This document shows, piece after piece, positions 25,651 to 32,650 of a DNA stretch of 37,495 nucleotides. The DNA is from Planctomycetota bacterium (GTDB lineage: Bacteria > Planctomycetota > Phycisphaerae > Sedimentisphaerales > Anaerobacaceae), in contig JAGLSG010000033.1 of NCBI GenBank assembly GCA_023135865.1, positions 1 to 37,495 of the forward strand, given 5' to 3'. Made by a program: the position numbers and the translations under genes. Below the pieces are notes generated by a model that worked only from the letters and a program-made list of their open reading frames with translations, made no database searches and was not told the DNA's origin. The stretch's first letter is position 1; the number at the start of each line of letters is the position of its first letter.

Positions 25651-26589
25651 ATGGAAACCGCAGCAATAATTCTCGCAGCAGGCGTGAGCAGTAGAATGAA
25701 AACAGCTCTGCCAAAGGTGATGCACGAAGTTTGTGGAAAGCCGATGCTCGAATATGTGCTGAACGCCTGCAGAAAAGCTGGAACCAAAAAAATATATGTC
25801 GTTGTCGGCTACGGAGCTGAAAAAGTAAAAAAACAGTTTGCGAATAGTAAAGATGTTGTTTGGGTAAATCAGAAAGAACAAAAAGGAACAGCTCACGCAG
25901 TTTTATGCTGCAAAAAACATCTTAAAAATTTCAGCGGCCAAACGCTTGTACTTTGCGGCGATGGCCCAATGATAAAAACGAAAACTCTAAAAACGCTTAT
26001 AAAGACACATAAAAAAGCAAGAGCAGCAGCAACTCTCGCAACGGCTATACTCGATGAACCGGCTGGATACGGAAGAATAGCAAGAGATGCAAAAGGAAAT
26101 ATAGTTGCAATCGTGGAGCATAACGATTGTTCGAAGGAGCAGTTGAAAATTAGGGAAGTTAATCCGAGCTATTATCTGTTTGATAATAAAGGTATGTTTG
26201 AGGCGCTGCGAAAAGTTGAGCCGAATAACGCTAAAAAAGAATATTACATTACAGATGCTGTAGCAATTATTCTCGCAGCTGGAAAAAAAGTGGCAGCTGT
26301 GACGGCGGTTGAGCCACGGGAAATGCTCAGCGCAAATAACAGGGCTCAATTGGCTCAGCTTAATAAAGCTATGCAGCAGAGAATTCAATCGGAAATTATG
26401 CAAAGCGGTGTAACGATTATAAATCCCGAAAATGTGTGGATTCAGCAAGGAGCCAAAATCGGGGCAGATACGGTAATCGAGCCGTTTACATATATTAACA
26501 GCGATGTGAAGGTCGGCAAAAATTGCAGGATAGGCCCGTTTGTGTGTCTGGAAAGCGGAGTTGTGTTGAAAAATGGCGAAGCTGTCTGA
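25651..26589 (+). CDS. glmU: UDP-N-acetylglucosamine pyrophosphorylase, GlmU-like short form
   Basis: The 312-residue protein has the GlmU nucleotidyltransferase domain: IILAAGVSSRMKTALPKVMH at the start, QKGTAHAVLCC, LCGDGPMI near 105, PAGYGRIARD, and EYYITDAVAII near 200. It makes UDP-GlcNAc from UTP and GlcNAc-1-phosphate for peptidoglycan and lipid A. After the pyrophosphorylase domain only about two left-handed beta-helix coils follow (WIQQGAKIGADTVIEPFTYI) before the stop at 26589. The full acetyltransferase domain, present in bifunctional GlmU of about 455 residues, is absent, including the region of its catalytic residues. The downstream 50 bp do not restore it in another frame that I can see. 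It heads the cluster glmU-prs-rplY-pth. Confidence 0.88.
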   Translation: METAAIILAAGVSSRMKTALPKVMHEVCGKPMLEYVLNACRKAGTKKIYVVVGYGAEKVKKQFANSKDVVWVNQKEQKGTAHAVLCCKKHLKNFSGQTLVLCGDGPMIKTKTLKTLIKTHKKARAAATLATAILDEPAGYGRIARDAKGNIVAIVEHNDCSKEQLKIREVNPSYYLFDNKGMFEALRKVEPNNAKKEYYITDAVAIILAAGKKVAAVTAVEPREMLSANNRAQLAQLNKAMQQRIQSEIMQSGVTIINPENVWIQQGAKIGADTVIEPFTYINSDVKVGKNCRIGPFVCLESGVVLKNGEAV

Positions 26590-26638
26590 TGCGAAGTAAT
26601 AGTAAAAATGAAAACGGAAAATGAAAGGTCAAGGATAG

Positions 26639-27592
26639 ATGTTCTTAAATGATAATCTGAAAATATTTGCAGGAAGCAGCAATCCACAATTGGCAGCAGC
26701 GGTTTGTAAATATCTTGGACTTCCGCAGGGCGGAGCAAATATAGAAAAATTCCCAGATGGCGAGAAACACATAAGGATAGAAGACGATGTTCGCGGAAGA
26801 GATTGCTTTATTGTGCAGTCAACGTGCCAGCCGGTGGATGAGTATTTAATGGAATTACTTATTTATGTTGACTGTCTTAGAAGAGCCAGCGCAAAGAGAA
26901 TTACGGTTGTGATTCCATATTTCGGCTACGCACGCCAGGATAGAAAAGATGAGGGAAGAGTGCCAATTACAGCAAAACTGGTAGCTAATCTTCTTACAGT
27001 GGCTGGAGTTGACAGGGTTCTAACGATTGATTTGCACGCAAGACAACTACAGGGCTTTTTTGATATTCCGGTTGACCATTTGACGGGCGAACTGGTGTTG
27101 AGTAATTATTTCCTCAATAAAAAAATCGATAACCTGACAATAGTTTCACCAGATGTGGGAAATATAAAAATAGCGGCTAAATATGCAGACCGGCTCGGAG
27201 GAGCACTGGCAATTGTACACAAAAAACGCGTTAGTGGAAGTAAAGTGGAAGCGCAGGAACTAATCGGAAGCGTTGAAGGAAGAAATGTTCTGATGTGCGA
27301 TGATATTATCGCTACGGCAGGAACGGTTTGCAGTGCAGTTGAACTAATCAAAAAACGAGGAGCAGAAAAAATATATGTCGGCGGAACTCACGGCGTTTTT
27401 GCAGGGCCGGCTGTGGAAAGATTAAACAAGGTATCAATCGATGAGATAGTGGTTACGGACACGATACCGCTTGCGCAGGAAGCTAAAAAAATAAAGAATA
27501 TCAAAGTACTCAGCGTTGCGTCAATGCTCGGCGAAGCAATAAAAAGAATTCATAGAAACGAATCGATCAGCAGTTTGTTTAACAATGTTTAG
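26639..27592 (+). CDS. prs: Ribose-phosphate pyrophosphokinase
   Basis: The 317-residue enzyme makes PRPP from ribose-5-phosphate and ATP for nucleotide, histidine and tryptophan synthesis. Family signatures are FPDGEKHIRIEDDVRGRDCF, IPYFGYARQDRKDEGRVPIT (ATP-binding flexible region), TIDLHARQLQGFFDIPVDHL, and the PRPP loop VLMCDDIIATAGTVCSA near 225. AAGGA precedes the ATG. It lies 49 bp after glmU and 55 bp before rplY, in the usual glmU-prs-rplY-pth order. Length and motifs are normal. Confidence 0.97.
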   Translation: MFLNDNLKIFAGSSNPQLAAAVCKYLGLPQGGANIEKFPDGEKHIRIEDDVRGRDCFIVQSTCQPVDEYLMELLIYVDCLRRASAKRITVVIPYFGYARQDRKDEGRVPITAKLVANLLTVAGVDRVLTIDLHARQLQGFFDIPVDHLTGELVLSNYFLNKKIDNLTIVSPDVGNIKIAAKYADRLGGALAIVHKKRVSGSKVEAQELIGSVEGRNVLMCDDIIATAGTVCSAVELIKKRGAEKIYVGGTHGVFAGPAVERLNKVSIDEIVVTDTIPLAQEAKKIKNIKVLSVASMLGEAIKRIHRNESISSLFNNV

Positions 27593-27647
27593 AAAATAAT
27601 TACAAAAAAATAGTTATAAAAACAATACGTTATTAAGTGAGGAAACT

Positions 27648-28298
27648 ATGGAAAAAACACCGCTTTTGAAAGCAATCGTTCGAGAGCATCAAGGCTCAAT
27701 AGCAGCAGCTAAGCTGCGAAAAGAAGGAAAAATTCCGGCTATCGTTTACGGCCATAAGGAAGAGTCGCTCGCTATAGCTCTTGATGGGCATACGCTTGAG
27801 CGGGTTTTGCACAGCGGGCACAGAATGCTTGAAGTGCAGACGGACAAAAAGAAAGAATCCGTGATGTTTAAGGATGTGCAGTATGACTATCTCGGCAAAA
27901 ATATCATTCACGTTGACTTGATGAGAGTTAATGTTGCAGAAATGATTAAGGTCGAAGTGCCAATCGAGCTAAAAGGCACGGCGAAAGGCACAAGTGAAGG
28001 TGGAATTATTCAGGAACACCTTAATAAACTTGAAATTGAGTGTAAAGCAATCGATATTCCCGACAGCATTATTGTTTCGGTAAAAGAAATGGAAATTGGC
28101 GACTCGTTGCACGCAGGCGATGTTAAGCTGCCAGAGGGAGCAAAACTTATAACAAAGCCCGAAGCGCTGCTCGCTATTTGTAGTATAGTTGCCGCTGCAA
28201 AGAGTGCCGAAGAACTCGAAGAAGAACAGCCGACAACTCCTGAGGTAATCGGTGAAACCAAAGAAGATGAGTCAGAATCAGCCGAAAAAGAAAAATAA
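27648..28298 (+). CDS. rplY: 50S ribosomal protein L25 (general stress protein Ctc type)
   Basis: The 216-residue protein has the 5S-rRNA-binding L25 domain (VREHQGSIAAAKLRKEGKIP, then AIVYGHKEE) followed by the beta-rich TL5/Ctc C-terminal domain (VPIELKGTAKGTSEGGIIQE, LEIECKAIDIPDSI, then SLHAGDVKLPEGAKLIT). The last about 30 residues are an acidic tail (EELEEEQPTTPEVIGETKED). GAGG lies before the ATG. Position between prs and pth is the common bacterial arrangement. Confidence 0.95.
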   Translation: MEKTPLLKAIVREHQGSIAAAKLRKEGKIPAIVYGHKEESLAIALDGHTLERVLHSGHRMLEVQTDKKKESVMFKDVQYDYLGKNIIHVDLMRVNVAEMIKVEVPIELKGTAKGTSEGGIIQEHLNKLEIECKAIDIPDSIIVSVKEMEIGDSLHAGDVKLPEGAKLITKPEALLAICSIVAAAKSAEELEEEQPTTPEVIGETKEDESESAEKEK

Positions 28299-28328
28299 AA
28301 TCGGCAATGAAAAATTCCCGGCTTAAAA

Positions 28329-28910
28329 ATGGAAATGGATGTTTGTAGCGGAATTAAAATTGTTGTCGGCCTCGGTAATCCCGGAAAAGAGTATGCTGAA
28401 ACAAGGCATAATCTGGGATTCAGAGTAGTAGATTTGCTCGCCGAGCAGATGAATATAAGTGTTAAGAAAAAAAAGTTCAGTTCGCTCTTCGGGCAGCTTG
28501 AATTTGGAAACGAAAATATAATATTATTGAAACCGCAGCAGTTTATGAATCGAAGCGGACAGGCCGTTGCAACTGCTGTTGGATTTTATAAAGCTAAAAT
28601 TAAAAATCTGCTCGTAGTAACAGATGATATGGCAATTGAGCCGGGAAAAATACGGCTTAGAACAAAGGGCTCCAGCGGCGGACATAATGGATTGGTAGAT
28701 ATTATAGAAAAACTTGGAACGAATCAGTTTGCCAGATTAAGAGTAGGTATTGGCCAAAGCGGCTTCGAATCGGCGAGCGGTTATGTGCTGAAGAAACCGT
28801 CAAAACAAGAGCAGGCACCGTTGGCTGAAGCGATTGAAAGAGCAAAAAAAGCGGCTCTTTGCTGGATTGAATATGGTGCAGAGAAAACTATGAACGAATT
28901 TAACGATTAG
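28329..28910 (+). CDS. pth: Peptidyl-tRNA hydrolase
   Basis: The 193-residue enzyme recycles tRNA by hydrolysing peptidyl-tRNA. It shows IVVGLGNPGKEYAETRHNLG with the catalytic histidine, LLKPQQFMNRSGQAV, VVTDDMAIEPGKIRLRTKGS, then SGGHNGL with the conserved aspartate, and LGTNQFARLRVGIGQ. Either ATG 28329 or 28335 may be the start; no strong ribosome site separates them. It follows rplY by 30 bp, suggesting cotranscription. Confidence 0.96.
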   Translation: MEMDVCSGIKIVVGLGNPGKEYAETRHNLGFRVVDLLAEQMNISVKKKKFSSLFGQLEFGNENIILLKPQQFMNRSGQAVATAVGFYKAKIKNLLVVTDDMAIEPGKIRLRTKGSSGGHNGLVDIIEKLGTNQFARLRVGIGQSGFESASGYVLKKPSKQEQAPLAEAIERAKKAALCWIEYGAEKTMNEFND

Positions 28911-28958
28911 TAAAATAAAAAAACGAACTTAAAAAATTATTTCAGGAGGTAAATCGGT

Positions 28959-29573
28959 TTGGAAACTATTGTTAAAAAATTATATGAGGCGATGTTCCTT
29001 GTTGATTCAACGAAAGCAGTCGAGTTTGATGCGATTATAAAAGCTATCGAAAGTATACTTGAAAAAGCCAAAGTAGAAATCGTCTCAATAAAAAAATGGG
29101 ACGAACGAAAACTGGCTTACAAAGTCAAAGGCGCAGCAAGAGGAACATACATACTCGTATATTTCAAAGCTGACGGCAGTACTATAGCGCAGATAGAAAG
29201 AGATGTTCAACTTTCAGAAAATATTCTGCGAGTGCTGATTCTTACAGCTGAACATATGACGCAGGAAAATGTGGAAAAGGAAACGCCGATTGCAGCAGTT
29301 GAAAGACAGCAACAGGCGGCGGCGAAAGCGGCTGAAGAAAAAGCAGCTTTGCGGGCAGAGAAGGCGGCGCAGGCAGAGCAAGCAGCAAAAGAGGCGCAGG
29401 AGGCGGCGCAAGAGATAAAGGCAGAGAAGGAAAATAACGAAAACGATGACACCGACAGTAATAAAAAAGAAGAAGCTGAAAGTGATGAGCCAAAAAACAG
29501 CGACCAAAAAGATTCAGACGTTGTTGAAGAGCCGCCGGTAGAGGAAGAAAATAAAGAAGAAGAAAAAGAATAA
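28959..29573 (+). CDS. rpsF: 30S ribosomal protein S6 with long acidic coiled-coil tail
   Basis: The start is TTG 28959, supported by AGGAGG at 28944-28949. Residues 1-95 are S6 (LYEAMFLVDSTKAVEFDAII, then WDERKLAYKVKGAARGTYIL and VQLSENILRVLIL). The total of 204 residues is about twice the usual length. From about residue 110 the chain becomes an Ala/Gln/Glu/Lys-rich helix (AAAKAAEEKAALRAEKAAQA) and then a strongly acidic tail (DDTDSNKKEEAESDEPKN), probably coiled coil followed by disorder. S6 binds 16S rRNA next to S18, whose gene follows ssb, the standard rpsF-ssb-rpsR order. Confidence 0.95.
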   Translation: METIVKKLYEAMFLVDSTKAVEFDAIIKAIESILEKAKVEIVSIKKWDERKLAYKVKGAARGTYILVYFKADGSTIAQIERDVQLSENILRVLILTAEHMTQENVEKETPIAAVERQQQAAAKAAEEKAALRAEKAAQAEQAAKEAQEAAQEIKAEKENNENDDTDSNKKEEAESDEPKNSDQKDSDVVEEPPVEEENKEEEKE

Positions 29574-29709
29574 AAGATAAATGGGAATACTTAAGGGAAT
29601 CGCTCAAAAGCACTTAAATCAGAGCTGCACTTAATATGGCGTTTCCGGTACAGAAACAGAAGCCACGGTTTTGTGGAAAAAATAATAAATAAAGATTGGG
29701 AGCTTAAGA

Positions 29710-30129
29710 ATGGCTAATCTTAACAAAGTTATGTTGATGGGTAATCTCACCCGTGACCCGCAGTTGTCGTATCTGCCGAGCCAAACGGCGGTGGTCGAAT
29801 TCGGGCTGGCGATGAACCGTAAATGGAAAGGCCAGGATGGACAAATGAAAGAGGAAACCTGCTTTGTCGATTGCAGGGCGTTCGGAAAACTGGCAGAAAA
29901 TATAAATAAATATCTGAGTAAGGGGCGGCCGCTGTTTGTGGAAGGACGGCTTACTTTTGATAGTTGGACTGCGCAGGACGGCTCAAAGCGGAGCAAGCAC
30001 AGAGTTACTGTAGAAAGTTTCCAGTTTATCGGCTCGGCGCAGACAAATAATCCTAACAAAACAGAGTCAAGCGGATATGGCCAGGCCAGCAATGCACCGC
30101 AAGCCGACTCTGACGATATACCATTCTAA
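29710..30129 (+). CDS. ssb: Single-stranded DNA-binding protein
   Basis: The 139-residue protein has one OB fold (NKVMLMGNLTRDPQLSYLPS, then ETCFVDCRAFGKLAENINKY and GRPLFVEGRLTFDSWTAQDG) and a flexible linker ending in DSDDIPF, the conserved acidic tip that recruits repair and replication partners. It protects ssDNA at forks. GGGAG precedes the ATG. It sits between rpsF and rpsR as in many bacteria. The 136-bp gap before it shows only a weak hairpin CCACGGTTTTGTGG. Confidence 0.97.
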   Translation: MANLNKVMLMGNLTRDPQLSYLPSQTAVVEFGLAMNRKWKGQDGQMKEETCFVDCRAFGKLAENINKYLSKGRPLFVEGRLTFDSWTAQDGSKRSKHRVTVESFQFIGSAQTNNPNKTESSGYGQASNAPQADSDDIPF

Positions 30130-30224
30130 CTAAAGCTGGAATCAAAAAGTAATAAATGAAAATAAAAACAAAGCGATAATTGAAAAAAGAATTTAATAAA
30201 AAAGGGCATTAACAAGGACAAACA

Positions 30225-30494
30225 ATGAGAACAACACAAAAAAGTAGTGGCGGCAGGGACAATAAAAAACGAAGCAGTTTTTCAGGTACGCGAGAACAAA
30301 CGCAATGCCGTTTTTGCAGAAGCAAAGAAAAATATGTTGATTACAAGGATATTGATACCCTGCAACGGCTTTTGACGCATCGTGGTAAAATATATTCGCG
30401 AAAGAGAAGCGGAAATTGTGCGAGCTGTCAGAGAAAAGTGCAAAAGGCAATCAAGCGTGCCAGATATATGTCTCTGCTTGTATATACTGTCTAA
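30225..30494 (+). CDS. rpsR: 30S ribosomal protein S18 (cysteine-containing form)
   Basis: The 89-residue protein contains CRFCRSKEKYVDYKDIDTLQ, LLTHRGKIYSRKRSGNCASC, then QRKVQKAIKRARYMSLLVYT, the S18 core that binds 16S rRNA with S6. Two CxxC pairs (CRFC, CASC) indicate the zinc-binding C+ variant of S18. AAGGA lies before the ATG. Its position after ssb and before rplI is canonical. Confidence 0.95.
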   Translation: MRTTQKSSGGRDNKKRSSFSGTREQTQCRFCRSKEKYVDYKDIDTLQRLLTHRGKIYSRKRSGNCASCQRKVQKAIKRARYMSLLVYTV

Positions 30495-30592
30495 AAAACA
30501 AAATATAAAAATTTCGCCGGAGTTGACTGCAAACAAAAAGGCGTTTTCGGCAAGATGCAAACAAAGCCAAAAACAGGAAGGAAAATATAAAG

Positions 30593-31075
30593 ATGTCCAA
30601 GGAAATAAAAGTTTTACTTTGCCAGGATGTAAAAACACTCGGCTGGCTGGGAGATATTATTACTGTTAAAGAAGGTTATGCGAGAAACTATCTTCTGCCG
30701 CAGAGATTGGCACTTGTGCCAACCGAGGGAAATCTTAAATCTCTCGCCAAAGAAAAACAAAAACGAGCTGAGCAGAGAATACAGGAAAAATCACGGCTTG
30801 AAAAAGCAGCGACAGCTGTCGAAGGAGCCGAAGCAGTAATTGCTGCAAAAGCAAACGAAACAGGCGTTCTATTTGGTTCGGTTACTGCTGAACAAGTAGC
30901 AGCAAATCTCAGGGAGCAGGGCTTTGAGGTCGCAGACGAAGTTGTACGTCTCGGCGAACATATTAAAGAGCTCGGCAAATCAGAAGTTACACTTAAATTT
31001 GCTGATGGCTTGACAGCTACTGTTAGTGTAGTTGTTGTGGCTCAACAGGAAGATTCAAATGAATCAGCCGACTAA
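30593..31075 (+). CDS. rplI: 50S ribosomal protein L9
   Basis: The 160-residue protein has the N-terminal 23S-rRNA-binding domain (VLLCQDVKTLGWLGDIITVK, then EGYARNYLLPQRLA), the long connecting helix and a C-terminal domain (ETGVLFGSVTAEQVAANLRE). GGAAGGA precedes the ATG. The last 17 bp overlap the start of dnaB, so translation of the two is probably coupled. Confidence 0.96.
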   Translation: MSKEIKVLLCQDVKTLGWLGDIITVKEGYARNYLLPQRLALVPTEGNLKSLAKEKQKRAEQRIQEKSRLEKAATAVEGAEAVIAAKANETGVLFGSVTAEQVAANLREQGFEVADEVVRLGEHIKELGKSEVTLKFADGLTATVSVVVVAQQEDSNESAD

Positions 31076-32486
31076 AAAAAACGGCGAAAAATTTGTACGC
31101 TCTGCAAAAAAAGCTGTAGTTGCTGGAACTGAGGTGCTGGCTGGTAAAATGATGCCGCAATCTGTTGCAGCTGAAGCGGCGGTGCTCGGCTCAATGATAA
31201 TCGACCCGGAATGTATAGGTCAGGTTGTCGAAGGGCTTGGCAATAATGCAGAAGTGTTCTACAGGCACGAAAACCAGTTAATTTTCGATGCCTTAATATC
31301 ACTCTACGAAAAAAATAAGGCAAAAGGTCTTGATGGCGTTCTGCTGCGAGACGAACTGGAAAAACGCAGTCGGCTTGAGGAAATTGGCGGGGTTAAATAT
31401 CTGGCAAAAATCGTAGAGTCGGTGCCTTCATCAGCTAATGTGATGTATTACGCAAATATCATTAAAGATAAAATGTTGATGAGGGAAATTATTCAGGCCA
31501 CTACCGATATTTTAAATGATGCCTATGATGAAGCCGGTGAACCAAGCGCAAAACTTGATGCTGCTGAACAAAAGATTTTTGCCGTTACGAATAAAAAAGT
31601 CAGCTCAGCGGCGGGCAGCTTAAAAGACCTCGTTAGAATTGCATTTGAAAGAATAGAAAAAAGGGATGGCAAAGATGTAACTGGTTTGCCAACCGGCTAT
31701 CATGAGCTTGATGCTATGACCTGCGGATTGCAAAACGGGGAAATGATAATTATCGCAGGCAGGCCGAGTATGGGAAAAACGGCTCTTGCATTGAATATCG
31801 CTGATTACATAGGCGTTGTGGAAAAAATCCCAGTAGCTATCTTTTCTCTTGAAATGAGCAGCCATCAACTCGCTGAAAGAATACTTTGTAGCAACAGTGA
31901 AATAGAATCACAGCTTGTAAGAAAAGGCATGCTAAATACTGAGCATTACGAAAAACTGATAGCGACTTGCTCGCAGCTTTCACAGGCACCGATTTATGTG
32001 GATGATACGGCGGGACTTACTCCGCTGGAATTAAGGGCAAAGGCAAGGCGACTGGTTAGTAGGTACGGCATAAAATGTATTATGGTGGACTACCTGCAAC
32101 TGATGGGACTTGGGACTGGAAGAAGTGAATCCAGGCAGCAGGAGATAACCACAATTTCAAGATACTTAAAAGGGCTTGCAAAAGAATTAGACCTTCCCGT
32201 TGTAGTACTTAGCCAGTTGAATCGTGCGTCGGAGGGAAGAGAAGGACATCGGCCAAGAATGAGCGACCTTAGAGAAAGCGGAAGTATCGAGCAGGATGCC
32301 GATGTGGTGATGCTGCTGCACCGCGAAGATTATTATCATAAAAATGAAGAAGATTATGAAGAAACCAATACGGCTGAATTGATAATAGCTAAGCAGCGAA
32401 ACGGGCCAACTGGAAGCGTGAAGATGGTGTTTAGAGAAAAATTTACGCGGTTCGAAAATGCATCTTATGCGGATACGCCGTTCTAA
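31059..32486 (+). CDS. dnaB: Replicative DNA helicase DnaB
   Basis: From ATG 31059 (AGGA nine bases upstream) the product is 475 residues; a TTG at 31032 would add nine. The N-terminal helical domain (PQSVAAEAAVLGSMIIDPEC) is followed by the RecA-like motor: TGLPTGYHELDAMTCGLQNG, Walker A GRPSMGKTALALNIA near 235, FSLEMSSHQLAERIL, Walker B IMVDYLQLMG and LRESGSIEQDADVVMLLHRE. It forms the hexameric fork helicase. It overlaps rplI by 17 bp. The DUF721 protein encoded next to dnaN is a candidate loader. Immediately after the stop begins an inverted copy of the 105-bp element. Confidence 0.97.
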   Translation: MNQPTKKNGEKFVRSAKKAVVAGTEVLAGKMMPQSVAAEAAVLGSMIIDPECIGQVVEGLGNNAEVFYRHENQLIFDALISLYEKNKAKGLDGVLLRDELEKRSRLEEIGGVKYLAKIVESVPSSANVMYYANIIKDKMLMREIIQATTDILNDAYDEAGEPSAKLDAAEQKIFAVTNKKVSSAAGSLKDLVRIAFERIEKRDGKDVTGLPTGYHELDAMTCGLQNGEMIIIAGRPSMGKTALALNIADYIGVVEKIPVAIFSLEMSSHQLAERILCSNSEIESQLVRKGMLNTEHYEKLIATCSQLSQAPIYVDDTAGLTPLELRAKARRLVSRYGIKCIMVDYLQLMGLGTGRSESRQQEITTISRYLKGLAKELDLPVVVLSQLNRASEGREGHRPRMSDLRESGSIEQDADVVMLLHREDYYHKNEEDYEETNTAELIIAKQRNGPTGSVKMVFREKFTRFENASYADTPF

Positions 32487-32487
32487 A

Positions 32488-32595
32488 TATAGTACTTACA
32501 ATTAAGTTTTTCCGTTTATTCGCGGGTAAATAATTTTAGAACGATAGGTTGTAACTTTATTCGCGGAAATTTATTACCCTGAAGGGTATAATTAT
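32488..32595 (-). repeat. Conserved ~105-bp structured element, copy B (inverted, between dnaB and bamA)
   Basis: Read on the minus strand, it matches copies A and C over the whole length: TATACCCTTCAGGGTAATAA, CGCGAATAAAG, ATTATTTACCCGCG, AATAAACGGAAAAACTTAAT. GGGTAATAA and TTATTTACCC are complementary, replacing GGGTAGTAA and TTACTTACCC of copy C. The minus orientation puts its 3' end 2 bp from the dnaB stop codon, so this copy is not a sense leader of bamA. Confidence 0.78.
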
Positions 32596-32650
32596 TGGTT
32601 TGCAGTATGCTTTTAAATAGTTTGCACAAAATAGAGCAGGAGAAACAAGG

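Noticed and set aside
25987-26448. 153-codon minus-strand frame
   Set aside because: It is antisense to glmU and Cys/Ser/Phe-rich, without any motif.
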